NCBI GenBank assembly: GCA_018383195.1
Contig: JAGZOP010000034.1
Span: forward strand, 1 to 24,035
Reading direction: 5' to 3'
Origin: Clostridiaceae bacterium
Lineage (GTDB): Bacteria; Bacillota; Clostridia; Oscillospirales; Butyricicoccaceae
DNA: 24,035 bases
Every line of letters begins with the position of its first letter. The stretch's first letter is position 1. A program made the translations under genes and the position numbers. A model generated the notes under the pieces. That model was not told where the DNA came from and searched no databases. It saw only the letters and a list, made by a program, of their open reading frames with translations. This document shows positions 1 to 6,962 of the stretch, piece after piece.

Positions 1-372
1 CTAAAGGGCCTGCCGCCTGCTCTTCACAGACAACAAGCCCTTTCGGTTGATTGACCAATTTTACGTTCAATTATTGTTTAACTTTTGGGGGGCACCTCAA
101 CCGCCGATGTTTGGATAAGAAAAGCATTTGCGCAGATACAATCCCCCTTGACGCCAGCTCGGTATCAAGGGAGATTGTCTGCTTTCTGTTTCTGGTCGTT
201 CGGACAGAAAGGACAGTGGATGTATTCAAATTCGACTCAGCTGCCGGAAGGCGATCTGCTGTGCCGATTGGCAATGTGCGTTTTCGACTTTTTCTGTGGC
301 GCATTCCATTCATTTGCGCTATACTATAGAAGCATTGCCGCGGCAGTCGCGGCGTGGAAGGGAAGAAGGAGA
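1..372. other. Non-coding stretch upstream of the kinase gene, with inverted repeats
   Basis: I find no gene here. The kinase reading frame stays open back to position 85, but that extension has no ribosome binding site and no family resemblance. Three perfect inverted repeats are visible: AAAGGGC (3-9) with GCCCTTT (37-43), CCCTTGA (145-151) with TCAAGGG (165-171), and CTTTCTGT (182-189) with ACAGAAAG (204-211). They could be remains of an upstream terminator, RNA hairpins or regulator sites for the downstream kinase/TRAP block. None has a convincing T-tract. Confidence 0.5.
297..325 (+). promoter_or_regulatory. Possible promoter of the two-component system
   Basis: A good -10 box TATACT lies at 320-325, about 48 bp before the kinase ATG. 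The -35 region about 17 bp upstream is poor (around 297-302), so the promoter would need an activator or is weak. Low confidence. Confidence 0.3.
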
Positions 373-1839
373 ATGAAGCGCATTCGACATCTGCTCGGCC
401 GATGGACAGACGTATCCATCTGGGTCAAGAGCATTTTACTGATGGGGATCATGCTGGTGTCTTTGTGGACGCTGGTTATCCTCGCTACACAGCAGCTGCG
501 CGGTTTCAGCGCAGAATCCGACGTTATCATGAACGAATATATGGATATTACAGGCTTCATGAATGCGTTTTCGGCAGAAAACGTGGCGCTTGAAACCTAT
601 ATCCGTCCGAGTTTGTCGGCAAACGCGCTCGAAAACTATATCGAATCGCGCACCCGAACTGACCAATGTCTGCGTGAACTGATACCAAATCTCCGTGTAG
701 ACGGTCAGGCACAGTTTGTTCTCAAGCAGGCGATCAGCAATGCAATGATATATTACCGAAAGTCTCAAAATGAACTGCTTGCGATGGACAGCGATCAGGA
801 GAAAATGCGGCAGTATCTCTCTATGAAAACGCAGTCGGCCTATATCGACGGCTATACGCGCGATCTGCTGTATACTCGAATGGAGCAGGGCGGACAGCAG
901 TGGCAGCAGATTTCCACAGCTAACGGGCACCGCACCCGTCAGCTGCTCACCTTTCTCATCATCATCACGCTGATGGTCTGCGTTGTGCTGATGATCTTCG
1001 TCCGAAGCGTGCTGCGGCCGGTCACCGAGCTTGGTCACGCCGCCGACCGCATCAGTGTCGGTCAGTATGATGCGCCGCCGCTCGAGATACGAGGCCGGGA
1101 CGAGCTCGGACGAACCGCCAGATCGTTCAATCTGATGCAGCAGGAGATACGCAGCACCATTCACGCCCTCGAAAAACAGTCTGAAATGGAGAAAAATCTG
1201 CGAAAAAAGGAAGCGGAGGCAGCGCAGATGCAGCGTGCGCTTCAGGAGGGGCGCTTCGCACATCTGCAAAGCCAGATCAACCCGCATTTTTTGTTCAACA
1301 CACTCAGCACCATCGCGGCGCTGTCGCGAGAGGAGGGCGCACCGCTGTCCGAGGACTTGATCATCCGCCTGTCGAACTTTTTTCGCTACTCGCTCGAGAG
1401 CGATGAAAAGATGGTCTCGCTCGGGCGTGAGGTCGAGCTTTTGCAGGACTACATCGAATTGCAGGAAACGCGGTACAGCGGCCGCATTCACACAGAAATC
1501 CGCATCGAACCGGGACTGGAGCGCGTCACGGTGCCGAAGTTCATCCTCCAGCCGCTCGTGGAGAACTCCATGCTGCATGGACTGAAGGAGTGCATCTCGG
1601 ACGGCGAGATTCGCGTCCGGGCGCGGCGAGTGGGAGCGGATGTCGTCATCACCGTGACGGATAACGGCTGCGGCTTTGACACGCGCCATCCGCACACCGG
1701 AAACGGGAAGCGCCGCTCGGTCGGCATGGCGAACATTGCGGAGCGTATGGAGCTCAATGGCGGTGAATTTCGTATCTTCAGCCGTATCGGTTGGGGAACC
1801 TGCGCGAAAATCATCATAAAAGGAGAGATGAAGGCATGA
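373..1839 (+). CDS. Sensor histidine kinase, LytS/YesM type (HAMP, His_kinase, HATPase_c)
   Basis: Membrane histidine kinase of 488 aa that should phosphorylate the adjacent response regulator. Visible order: transmembrane helix 1 (about 16-38), an extracytoplasmic helical sensor region (about 40-188), transmembrane helix 2 (about 191-210), a HAMP linker (about 211-262) and the His_kinase domain with QINPHFLFN, phospho-acceptor His305. An HATPase_c domain follows with the N-box around Asn398 (VENSMLHGL) and G-box DNGCGF (430-435). The start at 373 is chosen because a purine-rich GAAGAAGGAG precedes it and the cationic N-terminus plus helix begins there; an in-frame extension back to 85 looks spurious. 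Its stop overlaps the regulator start (ATGA). Its position just before a TRAP operon suggests it senses the transported solute, which is inference. The ligand is unknown. Confidence 0.9.
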   Translation: MKRIRHLLGRWTDVSIWVKSILLMGIMLVSLWTLVILATQQLRGFSAESDVIMNEYMDITGFMNAFSAENVALETYIRPSLSANALENYIESRTRTDQCLRELIPNLRVDGQAQFVLKQAISNAMIYYRKSQNELLAMDSDQEKMRQYLSMKTQSAYIDGYTRDLLYTRMEQGGQQWQQISTANGHRTRQLLTFLIIITLMVCVVLMIFVRSVLRPVTELGHAADRISVGQYDAPPLEIRGRDELGRTARSFNLMQQEIRSTIHALEKQSEMEKNLRKKEAEAAQMQRALQEGRFAHLQSQINPHFLFNTLSTIAALSREEGAPLSEDLIIRLSNFFRYSLESDEKMVSLGREVELLQDYIELQETRYSGRIHTEIRIEPGLERVTVPKFILQPLVENSMLHGLKECISDGEIRVRARRVGADVVITVTDNGCGFDTRHPHTGNGKRRSVGMANIAERMELNGGEFRIFSRIGWGTCAKIIIKGEMKA

Positions 1840-2555
1840 TAAAGATTCTGGTAGCAGAGGACGAGGAGAAGAGCCGCGCGGCCACTGTCTCACGTCTGCG
1901 CGGCATCATGGGGGATGAAGCGCTGATCGAGACTGCGGCCGACGGCAACGATGCGGTGCAGATGGCGCTCAAGATGCGTCCGGCTCTGATCTTTATGGAT
2001 ATTGAGATGCCGCGCAAGACCGGTCTGGAAGCAGCGGCAATCCTTCATGAGCAGCTGCCGGACACGCATATCGTGTTTCTGACGGCATATGACCGCTTTG
2101 ACTACGCGGTTGGGGCGCTGCGCACGGGCGGCAGGGAATATCTGCTCAAGCCGGTATCCGAGACCACACTGCGCGAGACAATTCGAAAGTTTTTTCATGT
2201 CGAGCACGAACCGGAAAAGGATGCCTCGCCGTTCGAGACCTCGCTGCGCGTGTGGATCGCGCAGCATTACACCGAGGATATTACGCTCGATGATGCGGCG
2301 GAAAGCATGGGCATGAGCACGTTCTACTTTTCACGGCAGGTGAAGGTGCTTACAGGGCATACCTTTCTCGAATACCTTACGGCCTACCGCATCGACAAGG
2401 CGAAGGATCTGCTGCGATCGACGGATATGAGTGTCAGCGACATCGGCCACTCGGCCGGCTACAGCGAATCGAACTACTTTCTCAGAGTGTTCAAGCGTGT
2501 GACGGGCATGACGCCTTCCACCTATCGAAATCAGGTCAAAGACGAGGGAAAATAA
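1836..2555 (+). CDS. Response regulator, YesN type (REC plus AraC-family HTH)
   Basis: DNA-binding response regulator of 239 aa. The receiver domain (about 1-120) has the acidic pocket AEDEE near residue 7, phospho-acceptor Asp55 in MDIEMP, Thr83 and Lys105 (LLKPV). An AraC-type double helix-turn-helix occupies about 133-235, ending in the typical GYSESNYFLRVFKRVTGMTP signature. The ATG at 1836 overlaps the kinase stop by 4 bp, so the two are translationally coupled. It probably activates the TRAP genes that start 210 bp downstream. YesN-type regulators often control uptake of sugars or other nutrients, but the target here is inferred only from neighbourhood. Confidence 0.92.
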   Translation: MIKILVAEDEEKSRAATVSRLRGIMGDEALIETAADGNDAVQMALKMRPALIFMDIEMPRKTGLEAAAILHEQLPDTHIVFLTAYDRFDYAVGALRTGGREYLLKPVSETTLRETIRKFFHVEHEPEKDASPFETSLRVWIAQHYTEDITLDDAAESMGMSTFYFSRQVKVLTGHTFLEYLTAYRIDKAKDLLRSTDMSVSDIGHSAGYSESNYFLRVFKRVTGMTPSTYRNQVKDEGK

Positions 2556-2572
2556 GGAATGTTGCAGCGACG

Positions 2573-2606
2573 ACAGCGGGAAATGCGGGTTGCCGCTGTT
2601 ATTTTT
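2573..2606 (+). terminator. Intrinsic terminator after the response regulator
   Basis: The 7-bp stem ACAGCGG (2573-2579) / CCGCTGT (2593-2599) has a 13-nt loop and is followed by TATTTTTG. The stem is modest and the loop long, so it may be leaky. It separates the two-component genes from the transporter genes. Confidence 0.6.
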
Positions 2607-2674
2607 GCACAAAATTAGCACGCGCATTTTTAATGTTGGCTGAAAATTGGCAGTGGTTGCGCAGAAATTTACAC

Positions 2675-2703
2675 TTTCTTAACAACTGAAACTGCGGTAA
2701 GAT
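2675..2703 (+). promoter_or_regulatory. Candidate promoter of the TRAP operon
   Basis: The -10-like TAAGAT (2698-2703) lies 17 bp after a poor -35 TTTCTT (2675-2680). A weak -35 fits a promoter that needs an activator such as the neighbouring AraC-type regulator. A short inverted repeat GAACGG/CCGTTC (2714-2719 and 2730-2735) lies in the leader and could be a regulator site or a small hairpin. Confidence 0.4.
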
Positions 2704-2765
2704 GAAATCATAGGAACGGAGAACAAAATCCGTTCGCACACGAGAAATTTCGGAGGGAAAAGAGT

Positions 2766-3800
2766 ATGAAAAGAACAATTGCAGCGATTTTGAGCTGTGC
2801 AACTGCGCTCAGTCTGTGTGCCTGCGGCGGCGGCGCAGCAACGGACAGCAATGCAGCGGCTGACAACAGCACGGCGGCATCGGGCGACACCATGGTGCTC
2901 CGCCTGGCAAACAGCCATAACGCAGAGCACATCACTTCGCAGGCCTGCCAGCGTTTCGCTGACTCGGTAAAGGAAAAGACCGACGGCCGCATCACCATCG
3001 AGTGCCACTTCGCCGGCGAGCTCGGTGACGAGCGCTCCACTATCGAGCAGTGCCAGTTCGGCGGTCTGGATTTCACCCGTGTATCCTCCGGTGCATCCGC
3101 AGAGTTCGCACCTCTCATGAACGCACTTCAGATGCCGTATGAGTACAACGACGTCGACCACCTGTTCAAGGTTCTGGATGGTGACATCGGCCAGGAAGTA
3201 TTCGATACCTTTGAGGACAACAATCTCGTCGGCATCACCTACCTGCATCCGGGTTCCCGCAACTTCTTCAACTCCAAGAAGGAGATCCACACCCCGGCAG
3301 ACCTCGCAGGCATGAAGATCCGTGTATCCGAGTCCGACCTGATGCTCAAGATGATGGAATCTCTGGGCGGCGTCGGCGTAGGCCTCCCGTTCAACGATAC
3401 CTATTCTTCCATTCAGACCGGCGTTGTAGACGGCGCTGAGAACAACATGACCTCCTACATCGAGATGTCCTTCTATGAGGTCGCTCCGTACTGGACCTAT
3501 GACGGCCATTCCTACATGCCGGATATGATCCTTGCCTCCAAGCAGACCATGGACAAGCTCTCTGAAGACGACCAGCAGATCATCTTCGACTGCGCAAAGG
3601 AAGCAGAAGAGTGGCACCGCATCGCTTGGGAGGAGTCCGAGGCAAAGAATGCAAAGATCGCCGAGGAAAAGGGCTGCACGCTGACCACCCTGACCGACGA
3701 TGAGCTGAAGCAGTTCCAGGATGCCGTTGCACCGATGTACGACAGCTTCCTGAACGACGAGCAGAAGGCAATCGTAGAGCGCGTCAAGGCTCTCGCCTGA
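2766..3800 (+). CDS. dctP: TRAP transporter solute-binding lipoprotein, DctP family
   Basis: Extracytoplasmic substrate-binding protein of a tripartite ATP-independent periplasmic transporter, 344 aa, usual length for DctP. It begins with a lipoprotein signal (lipobox LCAC, lipidated Cys20), as expected in a Gram-positive cell, followed by an Ala/Ser/Asp-rich tether (21-41). Family landmarks include PGSRNFF (162-168), MKIRVSES with the conserved Arg186 that usually binds the substrate carboxylate, LPFNDTYSSIQTGVVDG (207-223) and AENN (224-227). Ribosome binding site CGGAGGG (2751-2757) is 8 bp before the ATG. The substrate is probably an organic acid by family precedent; nothing in the sequence identifies it. 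The gene has strongly biased codon use, suggesting high expression. Confidence 0.95.
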   Translation: MKRTIAAILSCATALSLCACGGGAATDSNAAADNSTAASGDTMVLRLANSHNAEHITSQACQRFADSVKEKTDGRITIECHFAGELGDERSTIEQCQFGGLDFTRVSSGASAEFAPLMNALQMPYEYNDVDHLFKVLDGDIGQEVFDTFEDNNLVGITYLHPGSRNFFNSKKEIHTPADLAGMKIRVSESDLMLKMMESLGGVGVGLPFNDTYSSIQTGVVDGAENNMTSYIEMSFYEVAPYWTYDGHSYMPDMILASKQTMDKLSEDDQQIIFDCAKEAEEWHRIAWEESEAKNAKIAEEKGCTLTTLTDDELKQFQDAVAPMYDSFLNDEQKAIVERVKALA

Positions 3801-3812
3801 TTCCCTGTAGAC

Positions 3813-3841
3813 AAGGGCAGCCGTCAGGCTGCCCTTTCGTT
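3813..3841 (+). terminator. Leaky terminator or processing hairpin between dctP and dctQ
   Basis: A perfect 10-bp stem AAGGGCAGCC (3813-3822) / GGCTGCCCTT (3827-3836) with loop GTCA is followed by TCGTT rather than a clean T-run. It lies 12 bp after the dctP stop inside the operon. The likely role is partial termination or 3'-end protection so that binding protein is made in excess of the membrane subunits. Confidence 0.6.
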
Positions 3842-3881
3842 ATCCCATTTACCGATTCACCAATGGAAAGGAGTCGTTCCT

Positions 3882-4397
3882 ATGGCATTCTTACGGAAGG
3901 CATTCCGCGGTCTGTTCAAGGCGCTGGAATGGTTCGCCATGATCTGTATGGTTGTACTGACGGTCGTCGTATTCTGCGATGTCGTGCTGCGCTATATCTT
4001 CAAGCAGGGCTTCTCGTGGACGCAGGAGATCGCAACGCTCATGCTCGTCTGGTTCAGCCTGATCGGCATGGCCATCGGCGTTCTGGAGAAGATCCATATC
4101 AGCATTGAAATGTTCACCTCTCATCTGTCTGAAAAGGTTATCAGCGTCATCGAGTCCATCGACCATGTGCTGATCGCTGTGTTCGGCGGCGTTATGCTGT
4201 ACTACGGCATCGTTATCATGCAGATGACCAAGAGCTCGACGCTCCCGGCGACCAAGATGCCGAGCGCCGTTCTGTACGTCATCCTGCCGATCTCCGGCCT
4301 GCTCATCCTGCTCAACGCGCTTCTTGTCGCAGCAAAGCAGGAAAAGAAGATTTTCAACGAGGACGAAACGTCCGGAAAGGAGAACCACAATGCCTGA
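3882..4397 (+). CDS. dctQ: TRAP transporter small membrane subunit, DctQ family
   Basis: Small integral-membrane subunit of the TRAP transporter, 171 aa. Four hydrophobic helices are visible: about 14-37, 48-67, 88-110 and 127-148. The WTQEIATLMLVWFSLIG segment (47-63) is typical of DctQ, and the C-terminus is a charged tail. The ATG follows AAAGGAG (3867-3873) at 8 bp. The 3' end overlaps dctM by 8 bp. With DctM it forms the Na+-driven membrane complex that accepts substrate from DctP. Confidence 0.92.
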   Translation: MAFLRKAFRGLFKALEWFAMICMVVLTVVVFCDVVLRYIFKQGFSWTQEIATLMLVWFSLIGMAIGVLEKIHISIEMFTSHLSEKVISVIESIDHVLIAVFGGVMLYYGIVIMQMTKSSTLPATKMPSAVLYVILPISGLLILLNALLVAAKQEKKIFNEDETSGKENHNA

Positions 4398-5697
4398 TAT
4401 GTCGATTGCGATTGCCATTATGCTTGGCAGCTTTATCATCCTGCTGATGCTGCGCATGCCGATCTCGTTCACGCTCGGTATCTCCTCGGCACTCACCGCA
4501 CTTTATCTGAATATTCCGCTCGCAACGGTCTTTCAGCGTATGGTAAGCGGCGTTCAGTCGTTTTCCCTGCTCGCTATCCCGTTCTTTATCCTCGCCGGCG
4601 AGATCATGGGACAGGGCGGCATTTCACGCCGCCTGATCGCCCTCGCAAATGCCTGCGTCGGCTGGATGCGCGGCGGTCTGGCACAGGTAAACATCCTCGC
4701 GTCCATGTTCTTCGGCGGCATTTCCGGTTCCGCCGTTGCGGATACCTCGTCCATCGGCTCCATCCTGATCCCGATGATGACTGACTCCGGCTACGACAAG
4801 GATTTCTCGGTCGCAGTTACCGTAACCTCCTCCTGCCAGGGTGTTATGATCCCGCCGTCCCATAATATGATCCTGTTCGCCATGGCGGCAGGCGGCGGTG
4901 TTTCCATCGGCCAGCTGTTCATGGGCGGCCTTATCCCGGGCATCATCCTCGGCATCGCACTGATGATCATGACCGCGATCATCGCACGCAAGCGCAACTA
5001 TCCCAAGGGCAGAGTGCTCTCCGTCAAGGAGATCTGGAAGGTCACGAAGGATGCGCTGCTCGGTCTCATGACCTGCATCATCATCGTTGGCGGCGTTATC
5101 TTCGGCTGGTTCACCGCAACCGAGTCCGCAGCTGTCGCTGTTGTTTACGCCTTCATCATCACCTTCTTTGTTTACCGCGAAATTCCGCTGAGCCAGTTCG
5201 GCAACATCCTGCGCAAGTCCCTGCGCACGATCGCCATGGTCATGGCGCTCATCGCAACGGCCTCCATGTTCGGCTGGCTTCTGGCTTACCTGAAGATCCC
5301 GGCTATGGTTACGACCGCTCTGCTCGGCATCTCCACCAATAAGATCGTTATCCTGCTGCTCATCAACGTGATGTGCCTCATTCTTGGCTGCATCATGGAC
5401 ATGGGTCCGCTGATCCTCATCCTGACGCCGATCCTTCTGCCGGTTGCGACTCAGCTCGGCATGGAGCCGGTACAGTTCGGCGCAATGCTCATCCTCAATC
5501 TGGCCATCGGCCTGTGCACGCCTCCGGTCGGCGCGGCGCTGTTCGCAGGCTGCTCCATCGGCCGCATCAAGATCGAGCATGCCACCAAGGCCTGCCTGCC
5601 GTTCTATGCGATGATGATTCTGGTGCTGATGCTCGTAACCTTCGTTCAGCCGATCTCCATGTTCGTGCCGCATCTGATGGCCGCCATGGGCAGCTGA
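4390..5697 (+). CDS. dctM: TRAP transporter large permease subunit, DctM family
   Basis: Large membrane subunit and translocation channel, 435 aa, normal for DctM, with about 12 hydrophobic segments. Family features include FFGGISGSAVADTSSIGSI (about 98-116), SCQGVMIPPSHNMI (about 149-162) and a second half with MDMGPLILILTPILLPV and NLAIGLCTPPVG, the repeated motifs lining the elevator-type transport core. The start at 4390 was chosen over an upstream in-frame codon at 4324 because AAAGGAG (4376-4382) sits 7 bp before it and the hydrophobic N-terminus begins there. It is coupled to dctQ by overlap and is the last gene of the unit. Confidence 0.95.
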   Translation: MPDMSIAIAIMLGSFIILLMLRMPISFTLGISSALTALYLNIPLATVFQRMVSGVQSFSLLAIPFFILAGEIMGQGGISRRLIALANACVGWMRGGLAQVNILASMFFGGISGSAVADTSSIGSILIPMMTDSGYDKDFSVAVTVTSSCQGVMIPPSHNMILFAMAAGGGVSIGQLFMGGLIPGIILGIALMIMTAIIARKRNYPKGRVLSVKEIWKVTKDALLGLMTCIIIVGGVIFGWFTATESAAVAVVYAFIITFFVYREIPLSQFGNILRKSLRTIAMVMALIATASMFGWLLAYLKIPAMVTTALLGISTNKIVILLLINVMCLILGCIMDMGPLILILTPILLPVATQLGMEPVQFGAMLILNLAIGLCTPPVGAALFAGCSIGRIKIEHATKACLPFYAMMILVLMLVTFVQPISMFVPHLMAAMGS

Positions 5698-5834
5698 TAT
5701 GGTTCATATGGCGTAGATCATATTGCCCGCGGTTTATCCGTTTAGTCAGCTCGTTTTCTTCAAGCAACATATCTCACCTCCACTTTTTCGAGTTCCCTCT
5801 ATAAGGGCAGATTCTTCGAATCTGCTATCACCCT

Positions 5835-5870
5835 GAACGGCTGCGTGCGAAACGCAGCCGTTCGCCTTTT
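5835..5870 (+). terminator. Intrinsic terminator of the TRAP operon
   Basis: A perfect 12-bp stem GAACGGCTGCGT (5835-5846) / ACGCAGCCGTTC (5852-5863), 5-nt loop GCGAA, followed by GCCTTTT. It lies 137 bp after the dctM stop. Confidence 0.85.
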
Positions 5871-5934
5871 GCAGATCGAAGGGAGCGCTTCCACTGCCCC
5901 TTCGGCTGAGAAAGTATCATAATACGAATTTTAC

Positions 5935-5968
5935 AAAAAATCACCGCCCCATATATCCGGGACGGTGA
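5935..5968 (-). terminator. Intrinsic terminator of the spoVAD-like gene
   Basis: On the minus strand, TCACCGTCCC and GGGGCGGTGA (complements of 5959-5968 and 5941-5950) form a 10-bp stem with one G-U pair and an 8-nt loop, followed directly by TTTTTT (complement of 5935-5940). It lies about 36 bp after the stop codon of the truncated gene. Confidence 0.85.
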
Positions 5969-6004
5969 AAAATATGTTGCAGAATGTTATGTATTTCACG
6001 AAAA

Positions 6005-6688
6005 TCAGTGCAAAACACAGCGCTCAGCGCGCCTGAAAATGTATGGGTCTAAATTCACATCTTCGGGCGCCATGGCAGCACCCATATTGTTTGCATCCTT
6101 GACCCCCATTTCGACCATCTGCCCGATGATGGCATGCGTCAGCGTGAGATTGCCCGGGCAGCGGTCGAGTACCGCCGCGCCGGATGCCGTGGCAGTCCAC
6201 TGGGCGGTCGGGGGACGCTGCCCGCCATACGCAAGCGGAAAGCGATATTGCCGCTCGGCGGCACAGAAATGGGAAGAAGCTGATGCAACAAGCCGGTCAG
6301 CAAAGCCGCCGTCGGTCAGGCATGCGCCGACAAGCAGCCCCTCCGCCATGGTCGAGCATGCGCCGTACAGCCCGAGATAGGGGACATTGGACTGCACCGA
6401 GGCGAATGCCGAACCGATGCACTGGTTTAACAGATCGCCCGCAAGGATGGCGTGCAGATCGCTCATCCGATACGATGCCTTTTTGACCGCAGTCTCGATG
6501 GCGAGCTGCTGCATTTTGCTTTCGGCAAGCTCCCAGCTTTTTTGTCCGAAATGGGAATCGCTGCTCACCACATCGAATGTGCCTGTGAGCGGTCCGCTGT
6601 CCTCTTTTTTGCCGACCACCGAAGCATAGCCGCGAATCACCGGCGGTTTGTCAAAGCGCAGGGTGCGCTGTCCGATGCGCTGCGCCAT
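6005..6688 (-). CDS. spoVAD: Stage V sporulation protein AD homologue, C-terminally truncated
   Basis: SpoVAD is a thiolase-fold protein that binds dipicolinic acid for uptake into the forespore; full-length members are about 338-345 aa. This one has 227 aa. It matches the family from the N-terminus through ILAGDLLNQ (81-89), YGACSTMAEG with the thiolase-like Cys111, SSHFCAAERQYRFP, RPPTAQWTATASGAA and NMGAAMAPED (201-210). It then diverges and stops, so the last third (including the usual TGDLG region) is missing. I found no continuation in other frames downstream; a terminator follows at once. The start has AAGGAGG (complement of 6697-6703) at 8 bp, and a sigma-G-like promoter lies upstream. 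No spoVAC or spoVAE is adjacent. It may be a decaying copy or a short paralogue beside a complete spoVA operon elsewhere. Confidence 0.8.
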   Translation of the reverse strand: MAQRIGQRTLRFDKPPVIRGYASVVGKKEDSGPLTGTFDVVSSDSHFGQKSWELAESKMQQLAIETAVKKASYRMSDLHAILAGDLLNQCIGSAFASVQSNVPYLGLYGACSTMAEGLLVGACLTDGGFADRLVASASSHFCAAERQYRFPLAYGGQRPPTAQWTATASGAAVLDRCPGNLTLTHAIIGQMVEMGVKDANNMGAAMAPEDVNLDPYIFRRAERCVLH

Positions 6689-6717
6689 AGAATCACCCTC
6701 CTTCAGAATCCTGTGGA

Positions 6718-6747
6718 TAGCATGCGCAAAAGACCGCGGGTTTATAC
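6718..6747 (-). promoter_or_regulatory. Sigma-G-like (forespore) promoter for the spoVAD-like gene
   Basis: On the minus strand GTATA (complement of 6743-6747) and CATGCTA (complement of 6718-6724) are separated by 18 bp. This fits the Bacillus subtilis sigma-G consensus GHATR-N17/18-CATNHTA. The spoVA operon of B. subtilis is transcribed by sigma-G, so site and gene agree. The motif is short and could occur by chance. Confidence 0.55.
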
Positions 6748-6779
6748 GGTTTCATCGAAAAACAGCGGAAAGATTGCCC

Positions 6780-6808
6780 TTGACGCGCGCCGCGCTTCGT
6801 GCTATACT
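6780..6808 (+). promoter_or_regulatory. Sigma-70 promoter of the queuosine-salvage operon
   Basis: TTGACG (6780-6785), a 17-bp spacer, and TATACT (6803-6808). A near-consensus housekeeping promoter; transcription should begin around 6815, just before the riboswitch. It is divergent from the sigma-G-like promoter. Confidence 0.88.
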
Positions 6809-6828
6809 GATTCCTGCAAAACTTCATC

Positions 6829-6867
6829 AGACAGTTCGTAACCATCCTGTCTTTAAACAAAACTAGG
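6829..6867 (+). ncRNA. preQ1-I riboswitch aptamer
   Basis: Stem P1 is AGACAG (6829-6834) with CTGTCT (6847-6852). The loop contains GTAACC (6838-6843) and the A-rich tail is TTTAAACAAAACTAGG (6852-6867); its GG can pair with the loop CC to form the H-type pseudoknot. Loop and tail closely resemble the short Thermoanaerobacter (Tte) preQ1 aptamer (GTAACC loop, TTAACAAAACAAGG tail). It lies about 15 nt after the predicted start of transcription and upstream of queuine-salvage genes, exactly the expected context. Ligand binding by preQ1 would be expected to lower expression of the lyase and transporter. Confidence 0.88.
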
Positions 6868-6870
6868 ACA

Positions 6871-6912
6871 TCCATGCGCCGCAGGTTTTCTGCGGAGGTC
6901 ATGGGGCTTTTT
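6871..6912 (+). terminator. First terminator-like hairpin of the riboswitch leader
   Basis: CCATG (6872-6876) / CATGG (6900-6904) and CCGCAG (6879-6884) / CTGCGG (6890-6895), with a small internal loop and loop GTTTT, followed by GGGCTTTTT. It starts only 4 nt after the aptamer, so it is a candidate expression platform. Confidence 0.7.
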
Positions 6913-6915
6913 GAT

Positions 6916-6946
6916 GGTGCGTTTCCGTTTGGAACGCGCCTTTTTT
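6916..6946 (+). terminator. Second terminator hairpin of the riboswitch leader
   Basis: GGTGCGTTTCC (6916-6926) pairs with GGAACGCGCC (6931-6940) with one bulged T and one G-U pair, loop GTTT, followed by TTTTTT (6941-6946). It ends 16 nt before the queL ATG. It does not overlap the first hairpin, so the leader has two termination points in series. Confidence 0.75.
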
Positions 6947-6962
6947 GCTGAAAGGAGCAAAT

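Larger units (their letters stand above)
5698..6004. other. Gap between dctM and the spoVAD-like gene
   Basis: About 307 bases without a confident gene. It holds a perfect palindromic hairpin GCAGATTC-TTC-GAATCTGC (5807-5825), the TRAP terminator (5835-5870) and the minus-strand terminator (5935-5968). A minus-strand ATG at 5770-5768 has an excellent ribosome binding site (GGAGG, complement of 5777-5781, 6 bp spacing). It opens a 67-codon frame whose first 24 or so codons lie in this gap and whose rest runs antisense into dctM. It could be the stub of a gene cut by rearrangement; I do not call it as a gene. Confidence 0.5.

Noticed and set aside
1..43. AAAGGGC/GCCCTTT as terminator of an upstream gene
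   Set aside because: The loop is 27 nt and no T-tract follows, and the upstream gene is outside the window, so it is only noted as an inverted repeat.
85..372. N-terminal extension of the kinase frame
   Set aside because: No ribosome binding site at 85, and no similarity; the cationic N-terminus and first helix begin at 373 after a purine-rich site.
436..1893. 485-codon open frame antisense to the histidine kinase
   Set aside because: Opposes a gene with all kinase boxes; composition is His/Arg/Gln-rich and no family is recognisable.
2679..3617. 312-codon open frame antisense to dctP
   Set aside because: Shadow of dctP codon bias; no ribosome binding site or recognisable family, and it opposes a well-supported gene.
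4624..5673. 349-codon open frame antisense to dctM
   Set aside because: It lies wholly within dctM on the other strand, is extremely rich in Asp, His, Gln and Arg, has no domain resemblance and arises from the biased codon use of dctM.
5935..6065. Frameshifted remainder of spoVAD beyond the stop
   Set aside because: The other minus-strand frames past 6005 show no SpoVAD-like sequence and a terminator follows within about 40 bp, so the C-terminus is absent rather than shifted.
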